NCBI GenBank assembly: GCA_023264975.1
Contig: JAHFUS010000039.1
Coordinates: forward strand, 1 to 39,368
Length of the DNA stretch: 39,368 nt
Direction of reading: 5' to 3'
Origin: Actinomycetes bacterium
GTDB taxonomy: Bacteria; Actinomycetota; Acidimicrobiia; Acidimicrobiales; GCA-2861595
Shown here: positions 1 through 6,774 of the stretch, piece by piece
Layout: the number at the start of each line of letters is the position of its first letter
How positions within the stretch are numbered: position 1 is the first letter of the stretch
Notes under the pieces: generated by a model
Databases searched by the model: none
Told to the model about the DNA's origin: nothing
Seen by the model: the letters and a program-made list of their open reading frames with translations, nothing else
Made by a program: the position numbers and the translations under genes

Positions 1-1
1 G

Positions 2-75
2 TGGGCGTAACAGGACTCGAACCTGTGACCTCAGCCGTGTGAAGGCTGCGCTCTAACCAACTGAGCCATACGCCC
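2..75 (-). tRNA. tRNA-Val (anticodon CAC)
   Basis: Read on the minus strand this gives a complete cloverleaf. The 7-bp acceptor stem is GGGCGTA paired with TACGCCC, with discriminator base A. The anticodon stem CAGCC/GGCTG encloses the loop TTCACAC, so the anticodon is CAC, decoding the valine codon GUG. The T arm is ACAGG/CCTGT around TTCGAAC. Position 1 would supply the first C of a 3' CCA, but the window ends there, so whether CCA is encoded cannot be seen. Confidence 0.96.
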
Positions 76-97
76 GGGGGTCGTCATGGTAGCCCCG

Positions 98-763
98 TCA
101 GGCGGCCGGCTCCGGGGCAGTTCCGGAAGGGCGCTCCCGCCACGGCACGCTCGACAGCAGGCCGGCGGGACGGCGGGCCGGCTGGGCGACGATGCGAGCG
201 CCGGCCAGGTCCATGCCGAGGTGGCGGCCGGCGAGCCACGACTGGTCGTCGTCGGCGCCCAACTCGATCCGGCACCAGGCAAGGCGGACCCGGGCCCGCA
301 GACGCCGGGCCAGCACCACGGCGCCGCTCGGCCGCCAAGCCACCGACCGTACGGGCACGAAGGGGGCGAGCACCGATGGGCCGAAGGCCCTGGCGGTGAA
401 CACGAGCCCCCGCTCCTCCCAGGCCACCGCCCGGCCGCCGTCCGAGCCCGGGTCCCGGGACCAAACCAGGTTGCCGAGCTCGGCAGGGAGTCCCCAACTG
501 CGCCGGCATTCGACCAGCGCGTCGGACGACGTCACCACCATCGCCACCGTGCACAGCCCGGGCCGCAGGCCGAGCCGGGCGGGCACCGCCACCGACAGCT
601 CCGAGTAGGGCCCGACCGGCGTGTCGTCGTAGCGCATGACCACCACCGCCGCCGGACCGGGAAGCGCCACCAGGCCGGGCGGCAGCGTGACTGGGCGGTC
701 GGGGCGACCGGCCACCCGCGCCAGCATCCCTTCGCCGTGCAGCAGCCAGGGCGGGTCGGCCAC
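98..763 (-). CDS. Acetoacetate decarboxylase-like protein
   Basis: A protein of about 221 residues resembling the acetoacetate decarboxylase (ADC) superfamily. Family-like features are an N-terminal PPWLLHGEG, a YDDTPVGPYSEL segment, which is the usual ADC-fold 'vGpY.El' signature, and a WGLPAELG stretch where true ADCs carry the catalytic lysine. No lysine is present there, so a Schiff-base decarboxylase mechanism is unlikely and the substrate is unknown. I chose the GTG at 763 because homology starts at once (VADPPWLL). An in-frame ATG at 844 would overlap the divergent glycosyltransferase and adds a low-complexity leader. The gene is divergent from the GT4 gene with a 64-bp gap, and its 3' end faces the tRNA. 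Confidence 0.75.
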   Translation of the reverse strand: MADPPWLLHGEGMLARVAGRPDRPVTLPPGLVALPGPAAVVVMRYDDTPVGPYSELSVAVPARLGLRPGLCTVAMVVTSSDALVECRRSWGLPAELGNLVWSRDPGSDGGRAVAWEERGLVFTARAFGPSVLAPFVPVRSVAWRPSGAVVLARRLRARVRLAWCRIELGADDDQSWLAGRHLGMDLAGARIVAQPARRPAGLLSSVPWRERPSGTAPEPAA

Positions 764-827
764 GGCCGACACCGTAGGCGGCGACGCCGAACTGTCGCCC
801 CCAGGGCACCGATGGTTGACTGGCGGG

Positions 828-1847
828 ATGCGGATCGCCGTCATCGCACCTCCATGGACCCCGGTACCGCCCACGCTGTATGGCGGTATCGAGCTCGTCG
901 TGGACCGCCTGGCCGTCGGTTTCCAGAAGGCGGGCCACGAGGTTCTTCTTTTCACTACCGGCGACTCCACCTGCCCGGTCCCCCGGGCGTGGGCACTCCA
1001 GGAGGCCGAGCACCAGCGCATCGGCATGGTGGTTCCCGAGCTGCGCCACATCATGGCCGCCTACGAGGCGGTGCAGGACTACGACATCGTCCACGACCAC
1101 ACGGTGATGGGCCCCGTCTACGCCCAGCGCTTTCCGGACCTCCCGGTGGTCACCACCGTCCACGGCCCGTTCAACGACGAGCTCACCGACGTCTACGGGC
1201 GCATGGCCGCCGACGGCGTGCCGCTCATCGCCATCTCGCACGCCCAGAGCAGACCGGTGCCGCAGATCCCCATCGCTCGGGTCATCCACCACGGGCTCGA
1301 CACTGACGACTTCCCGGTCGGCGAGGGCAAGGGCGACTACTACCTGTTCCTCGGCCGCATGTCGACCGACAAGGGCGCCCATCGGGCCACCGAGATCTGT
1401 TACAGGGCCGGCGTGCCGCTGCTCATGGCGGCCAAGATGCGCGAGCCGTGGGAGCACGAGTACTTCGACGCCAACGTGCGCCCGTACCTCAACGACAGCA
1501 TCCGCTACCTGGGCGAGGTGGCCCACGAGGAGAAGCTCGACCTGCTCGCCAACGCCAAAGGCCTCATCTTCCCGATCCGGTGGAACGAGCCGTTCGGAAT
1601 GGTGATGATCGAGGCCATGGCGTGCGGCACGCCCGTGCTGGCCTTCCCCGAGGGCGCCGCCCCCGAAGTGGTGCAGGACGGCAAGACCGGCTTCCTGTGC
1701 GCGGACGAGACGGAGATGATCGACGCCATCGGCCGTATCGACCAGATCGACCGGGCCGACTGCCGGGCGTCCGTCGAGGGGTACTTCTCGGCTGAGCGCA
1801 TGGTGAACGAGCACATCGCGCTCTTCACGAAGATTCTGTCGGAGTAA
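828..1847 (+). CDS. GT4-family glycosyltransferase
   Basis: A 339-residue GT-B fold glycosyltransferase. The N-terminus MRIAVIAPPWTPVPPTLYGG is the typical GT4 acceptor-domain strand with its glycine-rich loop. DIVHDHT and VVTTVHGPF are core N-domain motifs, and YYLFLGRMSTDKG opens the nucleotide-sugar domain. NEPFGMVMIEAMACGTPV contains the EX7E retaining-transferase motif that binds the sugar nucleotide. GT4 enzymes transfer hexoses from NDP-sugars with retention of configuration; acceptor and sugar cannot be read from sequence. The ATG at 828 is chosen because the Rossmann strand begins immediately; the longer open frame upstream has no family similarity. The protein is expected to be cytoplasmic or peripheral to the membrane. 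Confidence 0.93.
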   Translation: MRIAVIAPPWTPVPPTLYGGIELVVDRLAVGFQKAGHEVLLFTTGDSTCPVPRAWALQEAEHQRIGMVVPELRHIMAAYEAVQDYDIVHDHTVMGPVYAQRFPDLPVVTTVHGPFNDELTDVYGRMAADGVPLIAISHAQSRPVPQIPIARVIHHGLDTDDFPVGEGKGDYYLFLGRMSTDKGAHRATEICYRAGVPLLMAAKMREPWEHEYFDANVRPYLNDSIRYLGEVAHEEKLDLLANAKGLIFPIRWNEPFGMVMIEAMACGTPVLAFPEGAAPEVVQDGKTGFLCADETEMIDAIGRIDQIDRADCRASVEGYFSAERMVNEHIALFTKILSE

Positions 1848-1896
1848 TCGCCGCAGTCTGTTTCGGCGCCCCCGGGCGACGGGTACATCCAACGGC

Positions 1897-2064
1897 ATGC
1901 CGAACTTCGATGACATCAAGGGCAGGGCCAAGGAAGCAGCCGGAGACCTGACCGACGACGACGACCTCAAGCGTGAGGGCAAGGTCGACCAGGCCACCGG
2001 TACGGTCAAGGACAAGGTCGGCGACGCAGCCGACAAGGTGAAGGACGTGCTCAACCGCGACTGA
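1897..2064 (+). CDS. CsbD-like stress protein
   Basis: A 55-residue hydrophilic protein, MPNFDDIKGRAKEAAGDLTD and onward, with the repeated KGRAKEAAG / KVDQATGTVKDKVGDAADKVKD pattern of the CsbD family. These are small general-stress proteins, sigma-B controlled in Bacillus and widespread in Actinobacteria, whose biochemical role is unresolved. The length matches the family (55-70 aa). A strong GC-rich hairpin follows 20 nt after the stop, so this is probably a monocistronic transcript or the last gene after the glycosyltransferase, which ends 49 nt upstream. Confidence 0.93.
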   Translation: MPNFDDIKGRAKEAAGDLTDDDDLKREGKVDQATGTVKDKVGDAADKVKDVLNRD

Positions 2065-2083
2065 CGCGGATGGCAACGACCGG

Positions 2084-2110
2084 GAAGGCCGCCCTCCCGG
2101 GGCGGCCTTC
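2084..2110. terminator. Hairpin terminator after the CsbD-like gene
   Basis: A perfect 11-bp stem (GAAGGCCGCCC paired with GGGCGGCCTTC) with a 5-nt loop lies between the convergent CsbD-like and MscS genes. There is no T tract, so it is a GC-rich hairpin of the kind common in high-GC Actinobacteria. It could act in both directions. Confidence 0.6.
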
Positions 2111-2197
2111 GCCGCGCCCGGGGCCGGGTGACGCCTTTGCGACGGCACCAGGGTTCGGATTGCGGGACCTCTGCCGTCTCCAGTGGCGCCCGCTACG

Positions 2198-3223
2198 TCA
2201 GCCGGGAGGAACCGACGGCGGCGGGTCCGCGGCGGGGGCATCCCTGTCGACGACGCTGCCGGATGGGCCGGGCGCCGCCGGCGGAGGCGGCGGGGTTCCC
2301 GAGTCGAGTGCCCCGGCCGTCACCAGCACCGTCTGCATGGTGTGGCCCGGGCCCCGCACCCCGTCGCGCCGCAGGCGGTCGGTTATCCGGCCCCGCAGTT
2401 CCCTCGCCACCGCGTACTGCTGGCGGGGCGCCGTCTTCACGACGAGGCGGATGGTGAGCCCGTCAGGGCCCATGGCCTGCACCCCCCACACCTCGGGCGG
2501 CTCGAGGACGGCCTCCTCCCAGGCGGGGTCCCCGGCGAACTCGCGGGCGACGTCGGCGATGGAGGACGTGACTGCGGCGAGGTCGGAGTCGTAGGCCACC
2601 TGGACGTCGATCAGGGCGCGGGACCATTCCATCGAGGTGTTGCCCACCCGTTTGATCTCGCCGTTGGGGACGAACCATACGGTGCCGTCGGTGGCCCGTA
2701 GGCGGGTGACCCGCAGCGAGATGTCCTCGACGGTGCCGGTGGCGTCGCCCAGGTTGATCACGTCGCCCACGCCGTACTGGTCCTCCAACAGGATGAAGAA
2801 CCCCGAGAGGAAGTCCTTCACCAGGCTCTGGGCGCCGAAACCGATGGCGATCCCTGCGATGCCGGCCCCGGCCAGCAGGGGCGCCAGGTCGACGCCCACC
2901 TCGCCCAGGACGACGAGCAGCACCACGATCCACACCATCGCCCGCACCATGCCGCCGAGCACCTTGGCGACGGTGGACACGCGCTGCTCCGACCGGGCCG
3001 ACCCCATGCGCACGGGCGAGCGGTCGCTGAGCGTGCGCACGAATCGGCGTACCACCCGGGCGCCGAGGCGGGCCACCACCATGCCACCGACGAGCAGCAG
3101 GACGATCTTGAGCGGGCGGACCAGGAGGAACTCCCATGTGCTGGCGCCGAAGTCGCCCATCCCCCACTTGACGAGCAGGTCGTAGACGTACCCGTGGTCA
3201 GCCACGGCCGCAGCCTCGCGCAC
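2198..3223 (-). CDS. MscS-family small-conductance mechanosensitive channel
   Basis: A 341-residue membrane protein with the MscS core. There are hydrophobic segments near residues 31-55 and 95-115. The pore helix reads LLAGAGIAGIAIGFGAQSL followed by VKDFLSGFFILLEDQYGVGD, the MscS TM3-to-beta-domain signature, and FVPNGEIKRVGN is the conserved beta-domain motif. A cytoplasmic alpha/beta domain follows, then a proline-rich tail (TPPPPPAAPGPSG and onward) that is not family-conserved. The channel releases solutes on osmotic downshift. The start is a GTG at 3223; a second GTG 18 nt downstream is also possible. It is divergent from the small operon starting at 3288. Confidence 0.92.
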   Translation of the reverse strand: MREAAAVADHGYVYDLLVKWGMGDFGASTWEFLLVRPLKIVLLLVGGMVVARLGARVVRRFVRTLSDRSPVRMGSARSEQRVSTVAKVLGGMVRAMVWIVVLLVVLGEVGVDLAPLLAGAGIAGIAIGFGAQSLVKDFLSGFFILLEDQYGVGDVINLGDATGTVEDISLRVTRLRATDGTVWFVPNGEIKRVGNTSMEWSRALIDVQVAYDSDLAAVTSSIADVAREFAGDPAWEEAVLEPPEVWGVQAMGPDGLTIRLVVKTAPRQQYAVARELRGRITDRLRRDGVRGPGHTMQTVLVTAGALDSGTPPPPPAAPGPSGSVVDRDAPAADPPPSVPPG

Positions 3224-3287
3224 CGGCCGGCTCGGGGTCGCAGTGGTCGGCGCCGGTCATCGGGGTTGCCGGGGTACCCTCGGCACC

Positions 3288-3545
3288 GTGCCCCTGGGCC
3301 GCCTCCCCCATCCCTGTCTCGGACCGTGGCGCCGGCGCACCGCGTCCGGCGCCGTGCTCGGTGCCGTCGCCCTCGGACTGCGCAACGCAGTCGACGAGCG
3401 GGGCGCCGAGGAGGCCGTGGTGGCCGACGCCCCGGGCGACCAACCGGAGCCCCACGCCCCGCTCGACCTGCATTTCGACCCCAGGGGACCGGAGGACACC
3501 TGGCTCGTCGTGCGGCCGTGGCTGCTCGGCGGGCGGCGGGCGTGA
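3288..3545 (+). CDS. Small hypothetical protein
   Basis: An 85-residue protein I do not recognise. It has a basic N-terminus, a short moderately hydrophobic stretch (SGAVLGAVALGLRNAVDE), an acidic middle and the tail TWLVVRPWLLGGRRA. The GTG at 3288 is used; an in-frame GTG at 3243 would extend it. Its stop overlaps the next gene's GTG by 4 nt (GTGA), which supports genuine translation. It heads a five-ORF chain ending in an ECF sigma/anti-sigma pair. Confidence 0.5.
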   Translation: MPLGRLPHPCLGPWRRRTASGAVLGAVALGLRNAVDERGAEEAVVADAPGDQPEPHAPLDLHFDPRGPEDTWLVVRPWLLGGRRA

Positions 3546-4039
3546 CGCGCCTCAGCGACAGGGAGCATCGCTACGCCTCCTACGGCGTGGCCTGGGCAGT
3601 GCTGTGGTCCGTCGTCGTGTGGGCGCCGTCGTTCGACGAGCGGGCGGCGGTCGCCCTTTGCGGGATCGGCCTCGCCATGGCCTTCCTCCTGGCCATCGCG
3701 GTTAAGCGGCGCCAGCGCCTCTTCACCGGCCTGGCGTGCATACTCCTCGCCTTCGGGCCGTGGGGGATGGCCTGGGTGATCGGCCTGCCGTTCCTCCTGC
3801 TGGCTGCCTGGCTGGCGCTCAAGTCGAACCGCCTCGGGCCGGTCACGGAGCCGGAGCTCGACGAGAACGGCGGGATGGTCGAACACCCCGTCGTCGCGGC
3901 CCGGGTGCGGCCGGCCCGGACGTCGCGCCGGCGCCGGCATGCCGCCGAAGGCGACGGTCCGGCGCCGGACGGCTCCGGAGCACCCCGCACCCCACCACCC
4001 CGGAGCAAGCGCTACACCCCGCCGCAGGGCCCCCGATGA
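3542..4039 (+). CDS. Hypothetical small membrane protein
   Basis: A 165-residue predicted integral membrane protein of unknown function. Three or four hydrophobic segments are visible: YGVAWAVLWSVVVWAP (about 12-28), AAVALCGIGLAMAFLLAIAV (about 34-53), and LFTGLACILLAFGPWGMAW running into VIGLPFLLLAAWLAL (about 60-93). The C-terminal half is a charged, proline- and arginine-rich cytoplasmic tail (RPARTSRRRRHAAEGDGP, PPRSKRYTPPQGPR). The tail resembles those of small actinobacterial membrane proteins of unknown role. The GTG start overlaps the upstream stop by 4 nt, and its own TGA overlaps the next ATG by 4 nt. Confidence 0.65.
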   Translation: MTRLSDREHRYASYGVAWAVLWSVVVWAPSFDERAAVALCGIGLAMAFLLAIAVKRRQRLFTGLACILLAFGPWGMAWVIGLPFLLLAAWLALKSNRLGPVTEPELDENGGMVEHPVVAARVRPARTSRRRRHAAEGDGPAPDGSGAPRTPPPRSKRYTPPQGPR

Positions 4040-4182
4040 CGTCGAACCGGCCCATGGGCCCGCCCGAACGCGCCGGCGTCGCCCAAATCGTCCCCTTCGC
4101 GTGCGCCCCCGCAGGTCAGACGACCAGAAGAGTCGAATATTCCGAGGTTCGCACGCGTCTCTCTAGGGCAAAGGTCGAATGA
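4036..4182 (+). CDS. Possible 48-aa bridging ORF upstream of the ECF sigma gene
   Basis: A 48-codon frame starting MTSNRPMGPPERAGVAQ, joined by ATGA overlaps to the membrane protein upstream and to the sigma factor downstream. I recognise no domain. The second half uses codons that are rare in this genome (AGA AGA, TAT, TCT, AGG). So it could be a real small protein, a leader whose translation is coupled to sigma synthesis, or simply intergenic DNA carrying the AAAGG ribosome-binding site of the sigma gene. The double overlap is the only positive evidence. Confidence 0.35.
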   Translation: MTSNRPMGPPERAGVAQIVPFACAPAGQTTRRVEYSEVRTRLSRAKVE

Positions 4183-4661
4183 CCTCGTTCGAGGACTTCC
4201 ACCGATCGAAGGCCAAGCATGCCCTCCACTATGCGCGCGCGATCCTTGGCGCGGACTCCGCTGAGGACGTCTGCCAAGAGGCTTGGTTCAAAGCCTGGCG
4301 CGCCTGGGGTTCCGCCGATCCCGCCAAGCTGGACACATGGCTCCTGGCCATCGTCCGCAACTGCTGCTTCGAACGGCTCCGCTCCAACCGGCCCGTCGCC
4401 GTCCTCGCCGAGGACGACGCCTCGCCCGTCCCCCCGCCCGACGAGGTCGTCGTCGCTGCCATGGAGATGGCAGCCGCATGGGTCCTCCTCCAGCGTCTCT
4501 CCCCACCCCTTCGTGAGGCCCTCTGGCTGCGTGAGGTCATGGACCTCTCGTACGCCGAGATCGCCGAGGTCCAGCACGTGCCGCAGGGCACGGTGATGTC
4601 GCGCCTGTACGCAGCCCGCCGCAAGGCGAGCCGGCTGCTCGCATCGAGGCGTTTGACGTGA
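4179..4661 (+). CDS. ECF-type RNA polymerase sigma factor
   Basis: A 160-residue sigma-70 factor with only regions 2 and 4. Region 2 spans about 10-70 (YARAILGADSAEDVCQEAWF, then LDTWLLAIVRNCCFERLRS). Region 4 spans about 103-155: LSPPLREALWLREVMDLSYA, followed by the helix-turn-helix EIAEVQHVPQGTVMSRLYAA. It would direct RNA polymerase to a small regulon. AAAGG lies upstream of the ATG. Its stop overlaps the start of the downstream anti-sigma fusion by 4 nt, the usual coupling for ECF/anti-sigma pairs, so it is almost certainly held inactive by that protein. Confidence 0.93.
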   Translation: MTSFEDFHRSKAKHALHYARAILGADSAEDVCQEAWFKAWRAWGSADPAKLDTWLLAIVRNCCFERLRSNRPVAVLAEDDASPVPPPDEVVVAAMEMAAAWVLLQRLSPPLREALWLREVMDLSYAEIAEVQHVPQGTVMSRLYAARRKASRLLASRRLT

Positions 4662-6085
4662 TGTTCCGCGCCCACCCAGGCAAGCTGGCGTTGGGGGCGT
4701 GGTTCGACGGCGAAGGACCAGATCGCGTCGGCGCCCATGTCCTGCGCTGCTCCCGCTGCCAGCGCCACGTGTCCGAGCTGTCCCGCCTCCGGTCATGGCT
4801 GCGCACCCAGCCGTTCGTCGCCATGGGCGAGGACAATCGGGTCCGCGAGGCGGCACCACCGGCGCACGGCAAGAAGCCGATCGTCGTCCTCGCCGCTCTG
4901 CTCGCGGCGTTCCTGGTCGTGGCCGACAAGGCCGACGTGCCGCGCCAGCTCACCGCTTCGGCCCCGAGGGCCACGACCACGACGGCCGCCGCCGCGGCTG
5001 CCGCCGGCGCCGAGGAGCCGCCGACCACCGTCGCCGCCGAGGCGCCCGCCGCCGAGCCCGAAGCGGCTCCGGCGGCCGACCACGCGCCCCGCCTCCAGCC
5101 GTCCACGTCCGACGCCGGCACGGTGTCCCAGCAGGCACTGGCCCGGGCCCGTCAACCCAGTGCCACCCAGCCGCTGCGCCTGGGCGTGATCGTGCCCACC
5201 CGCGGCACCTCGGCCGCCGAGGGCACCGAGGTGGCCGAGGTCGTTCGACAGCGGGTCGCCGCAGCCAACGCGGCCGGTGGCGTCGCGGGCGTACCCGTGG
5301 AGCTCGGGGTGGCCGCCGCCGAGGACGCCGCCGCTGTCGCCGCGCTTGTCAGCCGGGCCACCGTCCTGGTCGGCGGGTTCGGCGCCGAGGCCCCCCAGGG
5401 CATCCCGTGGCTGCTCCCAGCCGACCCGGCCATCGCCGGCGACAGCGTCATCCCGGCAGAGTCGCCCGCCCGATCGGCCGGCATCCAGCTCGCCTCCCTC
5501 CTGCGCAAGCAGGGACTCACCGGCACCATCGGAGTGATCGTCGGACCCGGGCCCGACGCCGCCCTGGCCGGCGGCCTGGCCGCGAAGGCCAGCACGACCA
5601 CGGTCAACGCCCAGGAGTCGGGCAACTGCGACCGGGAGGTCGCCACGCTGGCCCGCTCGGGGGTCGTCGCCCTGGCCATCGCCGGCAGTCCCGATCTCGC
5701 CGCCAAGTGCATGCGGGCCGCATTCCGTGCCCTCTGGCGCCCCATCTTCGGCACCGTGCTCGCCCCCTCGGCGGCGTACGCCGGCCTCCAGTCCATGCCC
5801 GAGGCCATCGGCGCCCGCACCGTGCTGGGCCTGCCGTGGCCCACGTCGGCCGCCCCCGGCGCGGCCCGCTTCCGGTCCACCACCGAATCGCTGTCGTACC
5901 GGGCGCTCGTGTCCTACGCCGCCACCGAGCTGGCGATCGATGTGGCCCGCCGCCAGGGCGGGGTGTCGCTTGAGTCGGTCGAGGCGGGCATCTGGCGCAA
6001 CGACCTCATCGACCTCACCGGCCTCACAAGCCGGGCCAACACCCTCGTGGTGGCCTTCCTCGGGACGTGGTTGATCGCCGGCTAG
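4658..6085 (+). CDS. Predicted ligand-sensing transmembrane anti-sigma factor (zinc finger + periplasmic-binding domain)
   Basis: A 475-residue protein in three parts. Residues 1-60 are a short anti-sigma zinc-finger-like domain with H27-x3-C31-x2-C34 (HVLRCSRC), plus H6 as a possible further ligand. Residues 75-89 (IVVLAALLAAFLVVA) form one short membrane segment. A low-complexity Ala/Thr/Pro linker (about 95-168) leads to residues about 170-475, which resemble type I periplasmic binding proteins of the Leu/Ile/Val receptor family: LRLGVIVPTRGTSAAEGTEV, then NAAGGVAGVPVEL, close to the family's NaaGGvnGrpi signature. Inference: ligand binding outside controls release of the ECF sigma factor inside. 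Start GTG 4658 or ATG 4661. Its stop overlaps the convergent TetR stop. Confidence 0.8.
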   Translation: MMFRAHPGKLALGAWFDGEGPDRVGAHVLRCSRCQRHVSELSRLRSWLRTQPFVAMGEDNRVREAAPPAHGKKPIVVLAALLAAFLVVADKADVPRQLTASAPRATTTTAAAAAAAGAEEPPTTVAAEAPAAEPEAAPAADHAPRLQPSTSDAGTVSQQALARARQPSATQPLRLGVIVPTRGTSAAEGTEVAEVVRQRVAAANAAGGVAGVPVELGVAAAEDAAAVAALVSRATVLVGGFGAEAPQGIPWLLPADPAIAGDSVIPAESPARSAGIQLASLLRKQGLTGTIGVIVGPGPDAALAGGLAAKASTTTVNAQESGNCDREVATLARSGVVALAIAGSPDLAAKCMRAAFRALWRPIFGTVLAPSAAYAGLQSMPEAIGARTVLGLPWPTSAAPGAARFRSTTESLSYRALVSYAATELAIDVARRQGGVSLESVEAGIWRNDLIDLTGLTSRANTLVVAFLGTWLIAG

Positions 6086-6717
6086 AAGGGGGCTCGCCGA
6101 GGAAGCTCCGCTTCCGAGTGCGAAACGAGGGCCGAGCGGAGGAACAGGAGCAGCTGGTTGCGGCGTCGGACGAGGTCCCGGGCGGTTGGTTGAAAGCCCA
6201 GGGCGAGGAGCACCTCGACCTCCGTCGCCATCCCCAGCACGGCCGAGTAGGCGGCGAGGAGCACCATGCGGGGGTCCTGGGCCCGCATGTGGCCGGCCTC
6301 CATCTCGCACCGCAGGAACCCGGTGGCACGGCCCATGAGGGGCTCGATGGCGGCCAGCAGGCGGGTGGCCGCAGGGGGGCCGAGGCGGCTGGCCTCCCGC
6401 ACCACGCCCAGCAGCTCGGGCCGGCGTACCGAGACCCGGAAGATCGACTTCACGATCGCCTCGACCCGGTCCCAGCCCTGGCCGGCGCCCGACAGGGCCC
6501 GCTCCAGCGTGGCCTCGAGCTCGCCCGCAGTGCGGTCGATCACCGCCTCCAGCAGAGCGTCCTTGGACGGGTACCAGTAGAGGATGGTCTGCTTGCGCAG
6601 GCCCAGCCCCTTGGCCAGGGCGTCGAGCGAGGTGGCCTCGTAGCCCCTGGTGCCGAACGACTCGACGGCGGCGAGGAGCACCCGCTCCCCCGTCGTCGCC
6701 GTCGTGAGCGTGGCCAT
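6082..6717 (-). CDS. TetR/AcrR-family transcriptional repressor
   Basis: A 211-residue TetR protein. The N-terminal helix-turn-helix (residues about 5-55) reads ERVLLAAVESFGTRGYEATS, then LDALAKGLGLRKQTILYWYP, with the typical 'G..tsl..iA...G.....lY.yF' pattern. The rest is a helical ligand-binding domain. The ATG at 6717 is chosen because the DNA-binding domain begins right after it; an upstream GTG at 6756 would place the start inside the operator. It is divergent from the acyl-reductase/HAD gene, with an 18-nt perfect palindrome between them. That is the standard layout for a repressor controlling itself and the divergent operon, probably in response to an acyl-CoA or lipid intermediate (inference). 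Confidence 0.92.
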   Translation of the reverse strand: MATLTTATTGERVLLAAVESFGTRGYEATSLDALAKGLGLRKQTILYWYPSKDALLEAVIDRTAGELEATLERALSGAGQGWDRVEAIVKSIFRVSVRRPELLGVVREASRLGPPAATRLLAAIEPLMGRATGFLRCEMEAGHMRAQDPRMVLLAAYSAVLGMATEVEVLLALGFQPTARDLVRRRNQLLLFLRSALVSHSEAELPRRAPF

Positions 6718-6747
6718 CCAGCATGGTAGATCTGGCGTGGTGGCCTC

Positions 6748-6765
6748 GTCTACCAAGTGGTAGAC
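6748..6765. promoter_or_regulatory. Palindromic operator, probable TetR binding site
   Basis: GTCTACCAAGTGGTAGAC is a perfect 8-bp inverted repeat with a 2-bp centre. It lies in the 57-bp gap between the divergent TetR and acyl-reductase genes and ends 9 nt before the ATG at 6775, just ahead of an AGGGG ribosome-binding site. A further half-site, ATGGTAGA, lies at 6723-6730. Size and symmetry fit a TetR dimer site. Confidence 0.75.
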
Positions 6766-6774
6766 AGGGGCCCG

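Noticed and set aside
84-2054. Long minus-strand open frame (656 codons) through the glycosyltransferase
   Set aside because: It runs antisense through the GT4 and CsbD-like genes, its translation is Arg/Gly/His-rich low complexity, and the two plus-strand genes have clear family motifs. It is a GC-bias shadow.
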